Of a DNA stretch of 64,000 nt, positions 34,813 to 45,308 are shown in pieces. How positions within the stretch are numbered: position 1 is the first letter of the stretch; every line of letters begins with the position of its first letter. A program made the translations under genes and the position numbers. This stretch comes from Lunularia cruciata (taxonomy: Eukaryota > Streptophyta > Marchantiopsida > Lunulariales > Lunulariaceae). The stretch lies in NCBI GenBank assembly GCA_948567375.1, contig OX419758.1:13645001-13709000 (forward strand). The letters run 5' to 3'. Below the pieces are notes generated by a model. That model had not been told where the DNA came from. It saw only the letters and a list, made by a program, of their open reading frames with translations, and searched no databases.

Positions 34813-36183
34813 TCAAGTACATCTAAGACATAACCATTGTCCTTGAGGAACCACCATGAAGGGAGGAGTCATACATGCCATATGCCATCCTCTCAAACAA
34901 CTATCACATACTAACATAGTAGCAGCTCCACCAGAAGAGCCACAAAACATACACTTCAAGCTTGCACGTACAAGTGCCAAGCCTGAGTCCATAGTACCAT
35001 AAATGTTTGGGAGGTGGCATGGCAATTGTGCACAAGATCCTTCCAAACAACACCATCATATCCTTCCAACTCAAGGACTTCAGATGGCAAAACCTCACGC
35101 ACTCTCAAGATAGTGCAGCCTATCAAAACATCAAGCATTGTTGGTGCCATCTGATATAGATATATATAGTCACAGGATGAAAGTGACGGATCAAGGATCT
35201 TTAACCTCCTCCTCAAACAATAGCATAACATAAGGTATCCTTATGTTGATCAATCACCAAGTTCTCAAAGCCATCGGCCTCACTCTCTAAAAGTTCTTTG
35301 CCGTTGAGGACATGCGCTCACCCATACATCTAGATCATCCAAGTCCAAGACTACAGTAGCATCTTGATGAATGGCTTCAGGTAAATTTGGATCTTGTCCA
35401 TAGAGTAGGAAGTAAGGAGAGAAGGATGCTAAGGAAGATTGCCGGCTAAACCGATAGCCCATGGCCAACCAAGGTAACTAGAGATCCCAATCTCCCAAGT
35501 GGCCTCTTTGCAAACCATACTTTTGCAATCCTCTCTTCACCATCTGGACCACTCTCTTTGTTATTTCATCTGCCTCAGGATGATCTTGGAAGGTAGTACA
35601 ATGATCAATCAAAGCCTTGTCACACAAGACCTAAAACTCCCCTAAGAACTTTGTACCCTGATTAGTCAAAACCTTAGTTGGTGCACCAAAATGACTAAGA
35701 ACCCAATCTAGGAACAAATAAGTTGTCCCTTCATTGGACTTGTCAGGAAGTGCCACCTATTCAATTCACTTGGAGAAGTGCTCCACCATCACCAAAGCAT
35801 ATCAATGATATCTCACAATCAACGGTAAAGGTCTTGCAAAGTCCAAACTCCAATAGTAATCCAATCCCATGATAGGTAATGGGTGTAACTATGGCATAGG
35901 AGCATTAAATGATGCTCTAACTTGGTCACAAACCACATATCTATCAACAAACTGTTGTACCTTGATCTTCATACCGCACCACCAATAGTGACTCTAGAGT
36001 AAGCTATATTTATGCTTTACTCCAAAATATCCTAGCTCTTCATGAGCATGATGGACCAACTATGGTCTTTGAGATAGAAGTGGTACTACTTGCACTCTAC
36101 CATCCTTCCATACCCAAAAAAAATCTCTGCCCCACAATCTGAACCGCATGGCTTGCTGAAGGACACAACCTCTCTCCTTGGCC
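34813..36183 (-). pseudogene. E2 integrase with C-terminal PHD finger
   Basis: Minus strand from 36,183 down. The core domain reads LDFARPLP (first Asp present), VLTNQGTKF (the usual Asp is Asn) and HPEADEITKRVVQ (the usual Glu is Lys), so the DDE triad is destroyed. Then come the conserved MAMGYRFSRQSSLA, SPYFLLYGQDPNLP, and a C-terminal region with VLELEGYDGVVWKD. After a frameshift near 35,030 the reading continues into CHLPN and a PHD finger at 34,819-34,953. Upstream, the N-terminal zinc-binding part is cut off by the solo LTR at 36,184. The enzyme inserted cDNA into chromosomes; a PHD finger there would be expected to steer it to modified histone H3. Confidence 0.75.
34819..34953 (-). 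other. PHD finger domain (Cys4-His-Cys3)
   Basis: Eight zinc ligands in correct order: CMFC, then CDSC 11 residues later, H-M-A-C after 4 residues, and CLRC after 14, with Trp two residues before the last pair (W-L-C-L-R-C). This matches C-x2-C, C-x2-C, H-x2-C, C-x2-C PHD spacing. It lies in an open frame of 77 codons ending at 34,813, at the place where chromoviruses carry a chromodomain. Confidence 0.8.
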
Positions 36184-36875
36184 TGTAACACCCATTTGTG
36201 CATGTGTGTGGTATTGTGATATTTAGCTTGGTATTACAAGTACTTAAGAGATATTATTTATATAGAGATAAAAGATGGTTCTATATTAGTCATGGTTAGC
36301 TAAAGTTAGTCATAGCTAAGATAGAGGGGACCTTACTTTAGAGGAAGTAGAAAAGATGAGCACCACTATTTTGGATTCTAGTGTGTTGACTTGGTATTAT
36401 TCTTAGGTGTTTGGCTTTGAGGAAAGAGTTGAGAACTCTTGGGCCCGCAAGCCTTTTTGTTTTGGATTCTTCTTTAGTCCAAGGATAGCCCATGTGAAGG
36501 AATCCTTGACTTAGTGGTTGGATCAAGCTAAGACCACATGCTTAGGGGAATATGCCCATGTGAATAGATATTCTTTTCTACTTTTTGACTTTTCTTGACT
36601 TTTAGTCTAGTAACTTAAGTTACTACGGTAATTAGTAACTTTGGTACATAACTATTTAACAAGTATATAAACAAGGGGTAATGAGGTACTCATCATCCTT
36701 TCATTTGCAACTATCTCTCTCTCATTGAGTTCTCTAGTGAGCAATGTCTTGAGTCTTGGAGTGTTAGCCATGGAGGAGTATGATGGAGTTCGGGTTCCTT
36801 GCCTTCTTAGTCCATGGTGCACTACCACAATAGCCATCAGAGGTTCATCTTGAGTGAGAGACATGTCGGCTCACA
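36184..36875 (+). mobile_element. Solo LTR of E3 family (copy c)
   Basis: 692 bp, TGTAACACCC to GCTCACA, between GGCC (36,180-36,183) and GGCC (36,876-36,879): an exact 4-bp target duplication. Inserted in E2 pol between the RNase H and integrase core regions. Confidence 0.9.
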
Positions 36876-37121
36876 GGCCCCAATTGTGCCACCCACAACA
36901 CGAGTGCAAAGATAGTCCATCACTAAGACATCATCAAAAATGTCTCGCTGAACTGTACCAATATCTTCACTATCTAGATCTATGACCTCAATAACTCCTC
37001 CTATATGCATAGAGAGAGCTACCATCAAAGCCTCAAAAAATATAGACAAAAAGGCCAATGAATGCCAGCTTGGCATCATCTCCTCATATATCTAACCATG
37101 CAAACATGCTCCGGTCTGATC

Positions 37122-38300
37122 CTATTGGTTGGGACATGGGTTTCTACTCAATCCATCTGCATCATGGTTCACCACTCCAAGTCTATGAACAACTATGAAA
37201 TCATATTCATGTAAAATCAAAGCCCATTGTGCAAGCTTTCTTGAAAGCTTGTCGGACTCCATCAACCACTTCAGTGGCTGATGATAAGTGATGAGCATGA
37301 AGGGGTTACCAAATAGGTAACATCGGAAATGTGCTACTACCCAAATTGCTACCAAGCACTCTCCCTCATATACTTTGCCTCCGCTGAATTGTTGGAGCAA
37401 CTAGCATAGGCCACCACAAACTCCTTCTCCTCATCATCATGTTGGGTGAGCACTGCTCCAAGCTCCAACATACTCCAATCAGTGTGAACCTGAAATGGTT
37501 GTCCTCTGATTGGCCTCCTCAAAATAGGAGTAGATATCAACCTCTCCTTGATCTACAAAAGCTCTCTCCTACTCATCTCCCCAACACCACCCCTATGTAA
37601 GCTTGGTCAGCTTTGTCAAGGCCTTGGCAATGGCACTAAATCCTCTAACATAGTGGCAATAGAAGTTTGCCAACCCAAGGAATGCTCGCACTCTGCTCAT
37701 ATCCGTAGGTCAAGGAATGCGTGCAATAGCCTCCACCTTGGTTTGTTGAACACCAAGTCCTCCAGGGTAGATAGTGTGACCCAAATACTCAACCTGCTCG
37801 TGGAAGAACCTACACTTCCCAAGATGTAATTTGAGTCCATGAGATCTCAACCTCTCAAATACCTCCAATAGTTGTCTCTCATGCTCCTCCATAGTAGTGC
37901 TATAGACCAAAATGCCATCAATGTAGTACCAAGCAAAATCCAATCCATCTAGTATCCTATCCATGACCCTCTTAAACTCAGCAAGAGCGTTCTTTAACCC
38001 AAATGGTAAGAATCTCCATTGATTTAACACATCCTTGTTGTACAGATCAATAGCTCAAGATGCTACCTTGGACTTATCTTTCTCTCCAATTGGCAACTAA
38101 TGATATCCTGATCAAAGATCTAAAGTACTAAAGACCTTTGCAAGCCCAATTGCATCAAAGATCTCCTTTGGTGTAGGCATGGCATACCAATCAGCCCTAG
38201 TCTATTGGTTGATAGGATGGTAATCCCACACATCCGGTATTTGTGTAATTGTTATGCATATCTTTCTTGGCTGGCATCATTGTCACTGATGCATACTCTC
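37122..38300 (-). pseudogene. E2 reverse transcriptase and RNase H
   Basis: The RT part (38,300-37,710) shows FLPFGLKNALAEFKRVMD, then YYIDGILVYSTT, where the catalytic Asp-Asp pair is Asp-Gly, then the FERLRSHGLKL and FFHEQVEYLGHTI blocks. A frameshift precedes IKERLISTPILRRPIRG. RNase H (37,540-37,122) has VHTDWS, VVAYAS, YEGECLVAIW, LITYHQPLKWLMES (usually TDHQ, so one Asp is Tyr) and DADGLSRNP. Both active sites carry substitutions, so the enzyme is dead. The RNase H wording is of the type common in gypsy elements of early-diverging plants. Confidence 0.85.
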
Positions 38301-40430
38301 CATGTAAAATTTCCACCAAACCAGCCTCAAAAAAGTGATTACTCTAGCTCTGATTCAATGTCCTCTCCATGTCACTATATTAATAAGGACATCAAAAAAT
38401 TGGTACATCACTAGTCAGCTCAATCCAAATACTAGGTCCTTTTAAAGGACTCAAGTCCTTCATATTGAAGGCAAAACAACTTGTGTAGCTCCTCAAGAAC
38501 CTCCAAACTCTTTATCTTTCTCCTCTTGTGAGCTTGGGTCCAAGATCTGGCTCCCAAGTATCCTTTGTAATTGTTGTAGGAGTAGAAGATGTACTAATTG
38601 GCTGCTACACTGGGCCCTTGGGAGCATAAGTGTCATGCTCCGGACCACTAGAGGTCCCAACCTTTGTGAAAAACTCCCTACACTATGGTTGCAAGCTCCA
38701 CATGTCCACTAGTAGCATCTCAAGTAGACCAAGGGTGTAATCCAAGTAGCCCATGCTCACCTAGATGGACTCCAAGTAGACCACTCTCCCTTGTAACTAT
38801 TGGTTGTATCCCAAGAATACCATGTCCACTCAGTCCATTGCCCAAAGCATATGCTTGAATCATCTTGATAGGCACAATGCTCACAAGTGTTTGAGCGGTG
38901 ATCCCTATCAAGAGCATCCTACACTGTTCTATGAAGCCAAGGCTCATAATCCATGTCAAATAGTTCATGTCCATAGCTTGACCTATTGACGCCTAGATGC
39001 TTTTGACATTGTTGGAATAGTGGTAATATCGGTGCAAGAATCCATAGACCGCTCTCTCTCATCAACGTTGTGCTCCACCAACTGTTATAATTGGGAGTCC
39101 CAAACAAGTCCATGTCCTCCCTCTCAAAAAGCATGAGAGCCTAGGAAACTCACAAGTGTGGGCAAAGCAACTTTGGTTTGTCCAACTAGGTTGACCTATC
39201 AACCACTACAATTGTTTGAGACTGAAGTCCAACATCCAAGATGTCATCAACAAGGATGTGGTCTAATTGTTGCATCCCATCATATGCATGTTGTAGAACC
39301 TCTTTGGGTAAGAGGTTTGTCCACCAAAGATGAAGATGATGAGCTCATGATCCCACTTTGACTACATCTAACAATATAGTAGGTCCCATCCAAGAATGGA
39401 CTTGATGTGTACTTGCCACCACTCTAGTGCAAGAATCATCCATCAAAGGAACGTTCTCCAAGAGGTAAGTTGGAGAAATGGACTGATGGACCTAGAGATG
39501 TTGAAGTATGCCTAACATCTCCCAAAACACACCAGAATAAGCATCTTGAGGACCCAAACCTTGGCCAACACGTGTACGTCTCTAACATGGCCATCCAAAA
39601 ATCACCAAATGAATAGTCCCATGTTGCTCCAGATCATGCGTCCCCAAAAAAGAAATTTTTGCTAGTATGGCCTTTTGGTAACTCCTTATTGCTAACATTC
39701 ATAATAACTCAAGATATCGATAGGCCAAGTGTGCCACATGATGTAGAAAGACTCACCTAGAAGTCTCATCTCTCTCCACATACAAGTACCTTTGTACTTG
39801 TATACCCGCTTGTAGTACCGCAATTAGTCAAGTACTAATCCCACCAAGAAACTCCAATAGACATACTCCCTCTATTGGATACTATTAAGCAATGAGTGTG
39901 GTATCCAGAGGTATCAAGGTAATCAACTCTGGAGGCTCATCCTCACACTTATCTCCTGGTGGTACAAAGGCTCCACTCCAAGCCTACTGCACCAACCAAT
40001 TTGCATGATGTTGCAATGCCTCCTCTGAACTCCACAATGGAACATCCAAGGCAGAAAGAACAATCCCACTTGTACTCCAAATCCGAGTGATCTCCTTTGG
40101 TACTAGAGTATTCTCTACATGGGTGTTCCACTCCAATAAATCACCAAGCAAAGTAATTGCACCACTAAAAGCTAAAATTGATGTTGCCATGGTCCCGGAC
40201 TATAGTGAGCCAAGACTACCACTACTTAAGCATACTAGTAAGCGATATACTTGTCTCTCACTTAATTGCCAACCTGATCTATAGGAGGATGTCTCCTCCC
40301 AATAATCGATACTAAAATCCATAGGGTATAACACTACTCCCCCAACTAGCACATCATATGACTCAGCTATTGTCACAATAACCTGAGCTCTCACCACCAA
40401 GCTATGAATTAGATGACCAAGCCAAACCTA
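38301..40430 (-). pseudogene. E2 pol linker between protease and RT
   Basis: Colinear with E1 11,050-13,070, no open frame of length. Probably a protease-RT connector plus the N-terminal RT fingers. No further domain recognised. Confidence 0.4.
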
Positions 40431-40443
40431 GACAACAAGCTCC

Positions 40444-40755
40444 TCATGTGTGATGTACTATGTCAAACCGACCCCTAGAGATGTCTAGATCTAAAATAGA
40501 CACCTCTCCATATCGGTCTTCCTTAACTCCAAACCAACTACTACAGCCTTCCCCAACATAAAGGGTTGCGCACCAGAGTCTAATAAGACTTTTGTGGTGT
40601 ATAGACCTTCCCTGAAGGTCCCACCAAATGGAAAATCCCCCTCTTTTTATCCAATATGAAAACACCATGTTTGAACCATGCTCATACCTAGTGTTGTCAT
40701 ATTGGAAGGCCGGTTTAGCTTGTAACTCCTCCAATCTAGCCATGCTGCCTGCCAC
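40444..40755 (-). pseudogene. E2 retropepsin-like protease and upstream linker
   Basis: In the minus strand at about 40,547-40,589 the frame reads VLLDSGAQPFML, the aspartic protease active-site loop with D-S-G intact, followed by LDLD-type residues near 40,480. Frameshifts separate it from gag and RT. The enzyme processed the Gag-Pol polyprotein. Confidence 0.7.
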
Positions 40756-41049
40756 AAACCACTGGTTGTTGAGTGAATCCCATGCTCCTCAACCAAGTCA
40801 ACTCTACTATCAACCACCTCTGCTCTAGTAGTAGGGACCAAATCATCCCTACTCTCACAAAGTGTGGCAGCCAACCAAAACACTAGGGTTGGGTCAACTC
40901 CTAATGTACACATATCATTGGTTGGAAATAAAGGATAGCGCATAATCAGTTGAGCTGCCCCCAACATTGTGCTAGACTCAATCTATGTAGTAGCAGGTGG
41001 CTGACTAGTAGGTAGTCCATCATGCACCCCATCACCACCTACCACATCT

Positions 41050-42700
41050 ACACTAGGATGTCTAGGAGCCATAGATGATGTCTATAGGGCCTCAGAGAGC
41101 ATGAAAGACTGGGAAGTCTGACCCGTCTCTCAACCTCTCCTGTTTGTGGGTCCAACTCCATTGATACTTCCCTATGCTCTAGAGCATGTATTGCACTCCT
41201 TGACACTACAAAAGAGGCCTCTAACTGTGCTGCTCTGCACATGAAATCCAAGGTGTCTCTATCACCAACATATGAGGTGGAAGCCACAGCATCCAAATTT
41301 GATCTCCTCTAAGCAATGGCCATACTAGCCAATCTTTGCTCCAACTGCTCAATGAAAGTAGTCATGGTTGTATCAGAAGTATGGGCAGTTCCTACACCTC
41401 TATTAGGTGTGGATCCTCTACAACCACCTCTAGCACCTCGTCCTCCATGACTTGGAGCTCCTCTACCACATGCCATAGCAGCCCTACCACTCCATAACTC
41501 TAGGTGTAGGTCAAAGCACCTGTCACTAGTGTGACCAAATCTATGGCAATGCTCACACTGCCTCTATGTTGGTTGTATACACCAGAGGTATCAAGTCCGC
41601 TGCTCTAAGGGCACTCTCTCCTATAGTGAGGTCCACCACAAGTCCAACAAGCAACACCACCACTCATTGGTTGCTACTGACCCAAAAATGAAGGTAAGGG
41701 TCTAGCTCCACACTAGGCACTCCACTTGCTTCATAGGATCTAGGTGTCCACCTTGTCCTAAAAAACCAATTGGGTGTGGTGCACTCTATTGCACTCTAGA
41801 AGAAGTCACAATTGTGGATGAGGTCTCTCTACCAAATCTAGATGTCACTACTCTCTCCTCCACCATGTTGAGCTAAATATGCTTAGCCAAACCAAAGATC
41901 ATTGCCAAAATGTGCGAAGTAGCCTGTAACAATGTAGCATCGCAACTCCTTGTCCAATATCCCATACCAAAATTGGATTGCTTGGGCCTTAGTAACTCCT
42001 TGAGTAAAACTGATTAGCCATCTCATGTGAGTGTATGCCTTGCATAGGCTCTCTCCAGGCTTCCATTGGAACTCCTGCAAGCTCCTTAGCTTGTCAATCC
42101 GTACTCCTTGGCAATTCTGCCTCAAACATTAGAAGAACTCTACCATGGGGTTAAATCCCAATACTACATCACCTCTTGTAACGGTACCTCCACTTGTAGT
42201 AGCACTTTCTTTAGCTAGTGCACCTCCACTAGCTCCACCAACGTTACTTGAGCTAGAACTTGTGGGTACTATTGATCTACCCTTGGCAACCGAGCCTGAA
42301 TTGATGGAGGCATAGTTTGGAGACCAATATTGTCTCTATAACTCAATCTCTTCCAAGTAACTCTCCTGAACTCATGGTAGTCATCCATCAGCGGACCCTC
42401 CAAATGCTAAAAACAAGCCTTTCTATGCCATGATGGGTGTGAACAAAGTCGGGTTTTGCATCTACTGCAGATCACACCAACTATCAAACTCTTGGAAGAA
42501 GTTATCCAACTCAATGGTACCCTCTATACTAGAGTAACGCCAAGGGCCTTTGGAGGACCCATAAATCTCATCCATGTCCCACAACAATGGTGCAGACATA
42601 CCAAGTGCACTCTCAACTAGATCAGCTCATGTGTCAAACTCCAACTCAAAGTCAATCTCCTCCTCACTAGGACTTGAGATACCGGCTAATATTGAGCACC
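41050..42700 (-). pseudogene. E2 gag with two zinc knuckles
   Basis: Capsid-like domain at 42,125-41,883, containing LRSLQEFQWKPGESLCKAY, WLISFTQGVTKAQAIQFW and DKELRCYI, typical of plant retrotransposon Gag. It is followed by two CCHC zinc knuckles: CWTCGGPHYRREC at 41,612-41,650 and CEHCHRFGHTSDRC at 41,516-41,557. Gag forms the virus-like particle and the knuckles bind RNA. Internal stops and frameshifts. Confidence 0.75.
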
Positions 42701-42779
42701 ACTCCAAGTAAACCTACTACGTACTATAGGGCTATCTCCTCTAGAATCCCCAAAGAACTCTGTCGTGATAAAGTAACCA

Positions 42780-42900
42780 CAACACGCAAACCGCAAGTAC
42801 TCCACCAAGTCCCAAAGCCACCAAGTCCCAATGCCTCCAAGTCCCAATGCCACCAAGTCCCAATGCCTCCAAGTCCCAACACCTCCAAGTGCCAACACCA
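42780..42900 (+). repeat. Short tandem CCAAGTCCCAATGCC repeat
   Basis: About seven imperfect 15-mer units (CACCAAGTCCCAATGCCTC and variants) in E2 between leader and gag. E1 shows only a trace of it at 15,490-15,530, so it expanded in E2. Confidence 0.8.
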
Positions 42901-43379
42901 CCAACTAAATGTCACCGATTAATGTAGTTCTAACTATAACAACTACACTAGAGGAAAAAGCAACCTATAACCTATCACCACAACACATATTCTCACCGTC
43001 TATAGGTCATAACTTCCTACCTCACCAAAGAGAAACAAAGATAGTCTGACTGATCATCACTCCAATCTCACTATCAAGAGCACACCAGAGCACCAGTGCT
43101 CAAAATTTAGAGCACCTCACACAAACGTGATACAAAAATAGGAAGTAGAGAATGGAGGGGGTCCAATCACAAGAAATCTAAATGAAAACACTTCATCTCA
43201 TAAAATAACATTGGACTGACTTTACCACCATTTGGCATTTGACATAATAGGAGTTCTTATCTATGTCCTAAGCTACCAAGATCACCAAGAATGGGATCAA
43301 ACTGCCTCTCCTAGCCAAAGCTACAAGTGTATAGATAACAATAGAATAGTCACTAGGACAACAAGTGAGGGTGGACAAG

Positions 43380-43426
43380 TTTGCTAGGGCACCAGTCTAG
43401 GAACCAAAGATCTAGGGGTCAAACCC
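43380..43426 (+). other. tRNA-like segment in E2 leader
   Basis: TTTGCTAGGGCACC and GGGTCAAACCC are in box A and box B positions, aligned with 16,354-16,400 of E1. Decayed, not a tRNA gene. Confidence 0.3.
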
Positions 43427-43904
43427 TATTGCGCACAATCTAGCAAGATAGGCAAATTTTTCCAAACAATGACCAAGATCTACTCTAAGCTACCTAGCTT
43501 CACGCCATCAGGCTGGCTTGCTGGCAGTTCATAGCCTCTAAACACCAAATGAGGCATTTCTTCTTGCCACTTTGAACCCTCTCCAACTTGAGTGAAACTC
43601 CTCCAAATCTGGCCAACAAGCAAAACTCCAACAAAAATGTGACATAAATCCCTAGAGTTGGTCGACCGCCAAATCCTCTGCTAACTCTTCACTTGACCCA
43701 AATTGAAAAAATGGATTTCTCTAAATCAAAAATTCATGAGGGTGGGTTCCCAACTCCACTTTCAATTTCACTTTCTAAGCCCAACTCGCACCAGATTGGT
43801 CTTGCTTTCACCTCCTGAGCTCAAATCACAACCACTACTCAAAAATTGCTTCTCTTTGGACCTTTGAAATTACCTTCAAAGATTTCAGGCATATTTTGGT
43901 TCCT

Positions 43905-44190
43905 ACTCTATTAGTAGAAGTCCAATTTTGGTGATATATCTGTTTGATCTATGTAGTCCATCATGTGTAATATCCTTCCAGATGTTACCAAACCAATTCT
44001 CGCATTTAAATCATATGTCTAGCTATTGGTTCTAAGGTTTTCAAGTCTATTCTGGTTTCTGCTCTATTAATACTCTTTTGGTGATACTTCTATCTGATCT
44101 ATTTTGACCTTCATGTATAATATCATTCTAGATATTACCAAAACAAATTTTACATCTAGATCATATGGCAAGTTTTTGGTATTGCATGCA
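43905..44190 (-). repeat. Inverted copy of the ~155-bp tandem unit
   Basis: Reverse complement shows two units with GGTTTGGTAACATCTGG / GTTTTGGTAATATCTAG and CAGATAGAAGTATCACC, matching 18,478-18,790. E1 has unrelated sequence at this leader position (about 17,030-17,160). Confidence 0.65.
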
Positions 44191-44229
44191 CCTTATTTCC
44201 CCTTGACTTCACTTCTCTGATGTAATCAG

Positions 44230-45308
44230 TTTGTTTACACAACTCAACTCACACTCAATCAGATCAATACTTAATATGTCACTCTATAATTTGCTAACAA
44301 TTGGGTATTGATCACAGTCAAGCCACACCCACTCTAGCTAAGAGAATCCAAGTGATGTTCGTAGGCCTCTGTCCATCATAACCAGGAACTCGAAGGGTCA
44401 ACATCAAAGAAGTGAGCTCTGTGGAGTTGCACTTCAAAAGTATACCCCTGGACTCAAGCTAGGTCTCAAACCCTAACGGTCCCACTGATGGCACACCCAA
44501 CGGTGCAAATGGTGCAAAGTGACGGTGAGCTCTACCATGAAGTCAGTACTGTAACACCCATTTGTGCATGTGTGTGGTATTATGATATTTAGCTTGGTAT
44601 TACAAGTACTTGAGAGATATTATTTATATGGAGATAAAGGATGGTTTAGAAGAAGTGAAAAAAATTAGCACCACTATTTTGGATTCTAGTGTGTTGACTT
44701 GGTATTATTCCTAGGTGCTTGGCTTGGAGGAAAGAGTTGAGAACTGTTGGGCCTGCAAGCCTTTTGTTTTGGATTCTTCTATAGTCCAAGGATAGCCCAT
44801 GTTGAGGAATCCTTGACTTAGTGGTTGGGTCAAGATAAGATCACATGCTAGTGGAATATGCCCATGTGAATGGATATTCCTTTATACTTTTTGACTTTAC
44901 TTGACTTTTAGCCTAGTAACTTGAGTTACTTTAGTAATTAGTAACTTTGGTGCGTAACTATTTCACAAGTATATAAACAAGGGGTGATGAGGTACTCATC
45001 ATCCTTTCATTTGCAACTATCTCTCTCTCATTGAGTTCTCTAGTGAGAAATGTCTTGAGTCTTGGAGTGTTAGCCTTGGAGGAGTATGATGGAGTTGGAG
45101 TTCCTTGCCTTTTAAGTCCATGGTGTGCTACCATAATAGCCATCACAGGTTCATCCTGAGAGAGAGACAGGCCGGCTCACAGTACCCCAAACAAAAAATC
45201 TGACCATCGGATAGTAGTCTACGAGTAATTGCTAAAATCCCTCTAACCACTATCATTGCAACTCTAGTGTTTGAGCAATCTAGATGCAATATTAGAAATG
45301 GCATGACA
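44230..45308 (-). repeat. E2 5' LTR, interrupted
   Basis: Two parts, 44,230-44,549 and 45,182-45,308, separated by the solo LTR. It ends inside at about 44,230 with ATTACATCAGAG on the minus strand, whose ATCAGAG resembles the core of an initiator-Met primer-binding site (TGGTATCAGAGC). It lacks the 106-base terminal segment found at the other LTR. Confidence 0.6.
44550..45181 (+). mobile_element. Solo LTR of E3 family (copy d)
   Basis: 632 bp, TGTAACACCC to GCTCACA, between GTAC (44,546-44,549) and GTAC (45,182-45,185), an exact 4-bp duplication. Shorter than its sisters through a deletion near 44,645 that removes the stretch containing TTAGTCATAGCTAAGATAG. Confidence 0.9.

Larger units (their letters stand above)
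33980..45308 (-). mobile_element. E2: Ty3/gypsy retrotransposon with PHD finger, nested insertions
   Basis: Minus-strand element with gene order gag, protease, RT, RNase H, integrase, PHD finger. The outer ends read TGTCATG (33,980) and GCATGACA (45,308), flanked by GTTG and ATTG, a plausible 4-bp duplication with one change. Interrupted by E3-family solo LTRs at 36,184 and 44,550. Stops, frameshifts and lost catalytic residues make it inactive. E1 is its closest relative in the window. Confidence 0.8.

Noticed and set aside
42674-42922. Proline-rich plus-strand and Gly/Trp-rich minus-strand frames
   Set aside because: Both are translations of the CCAAGTCCCAATGCC tandem repeat, not genes.
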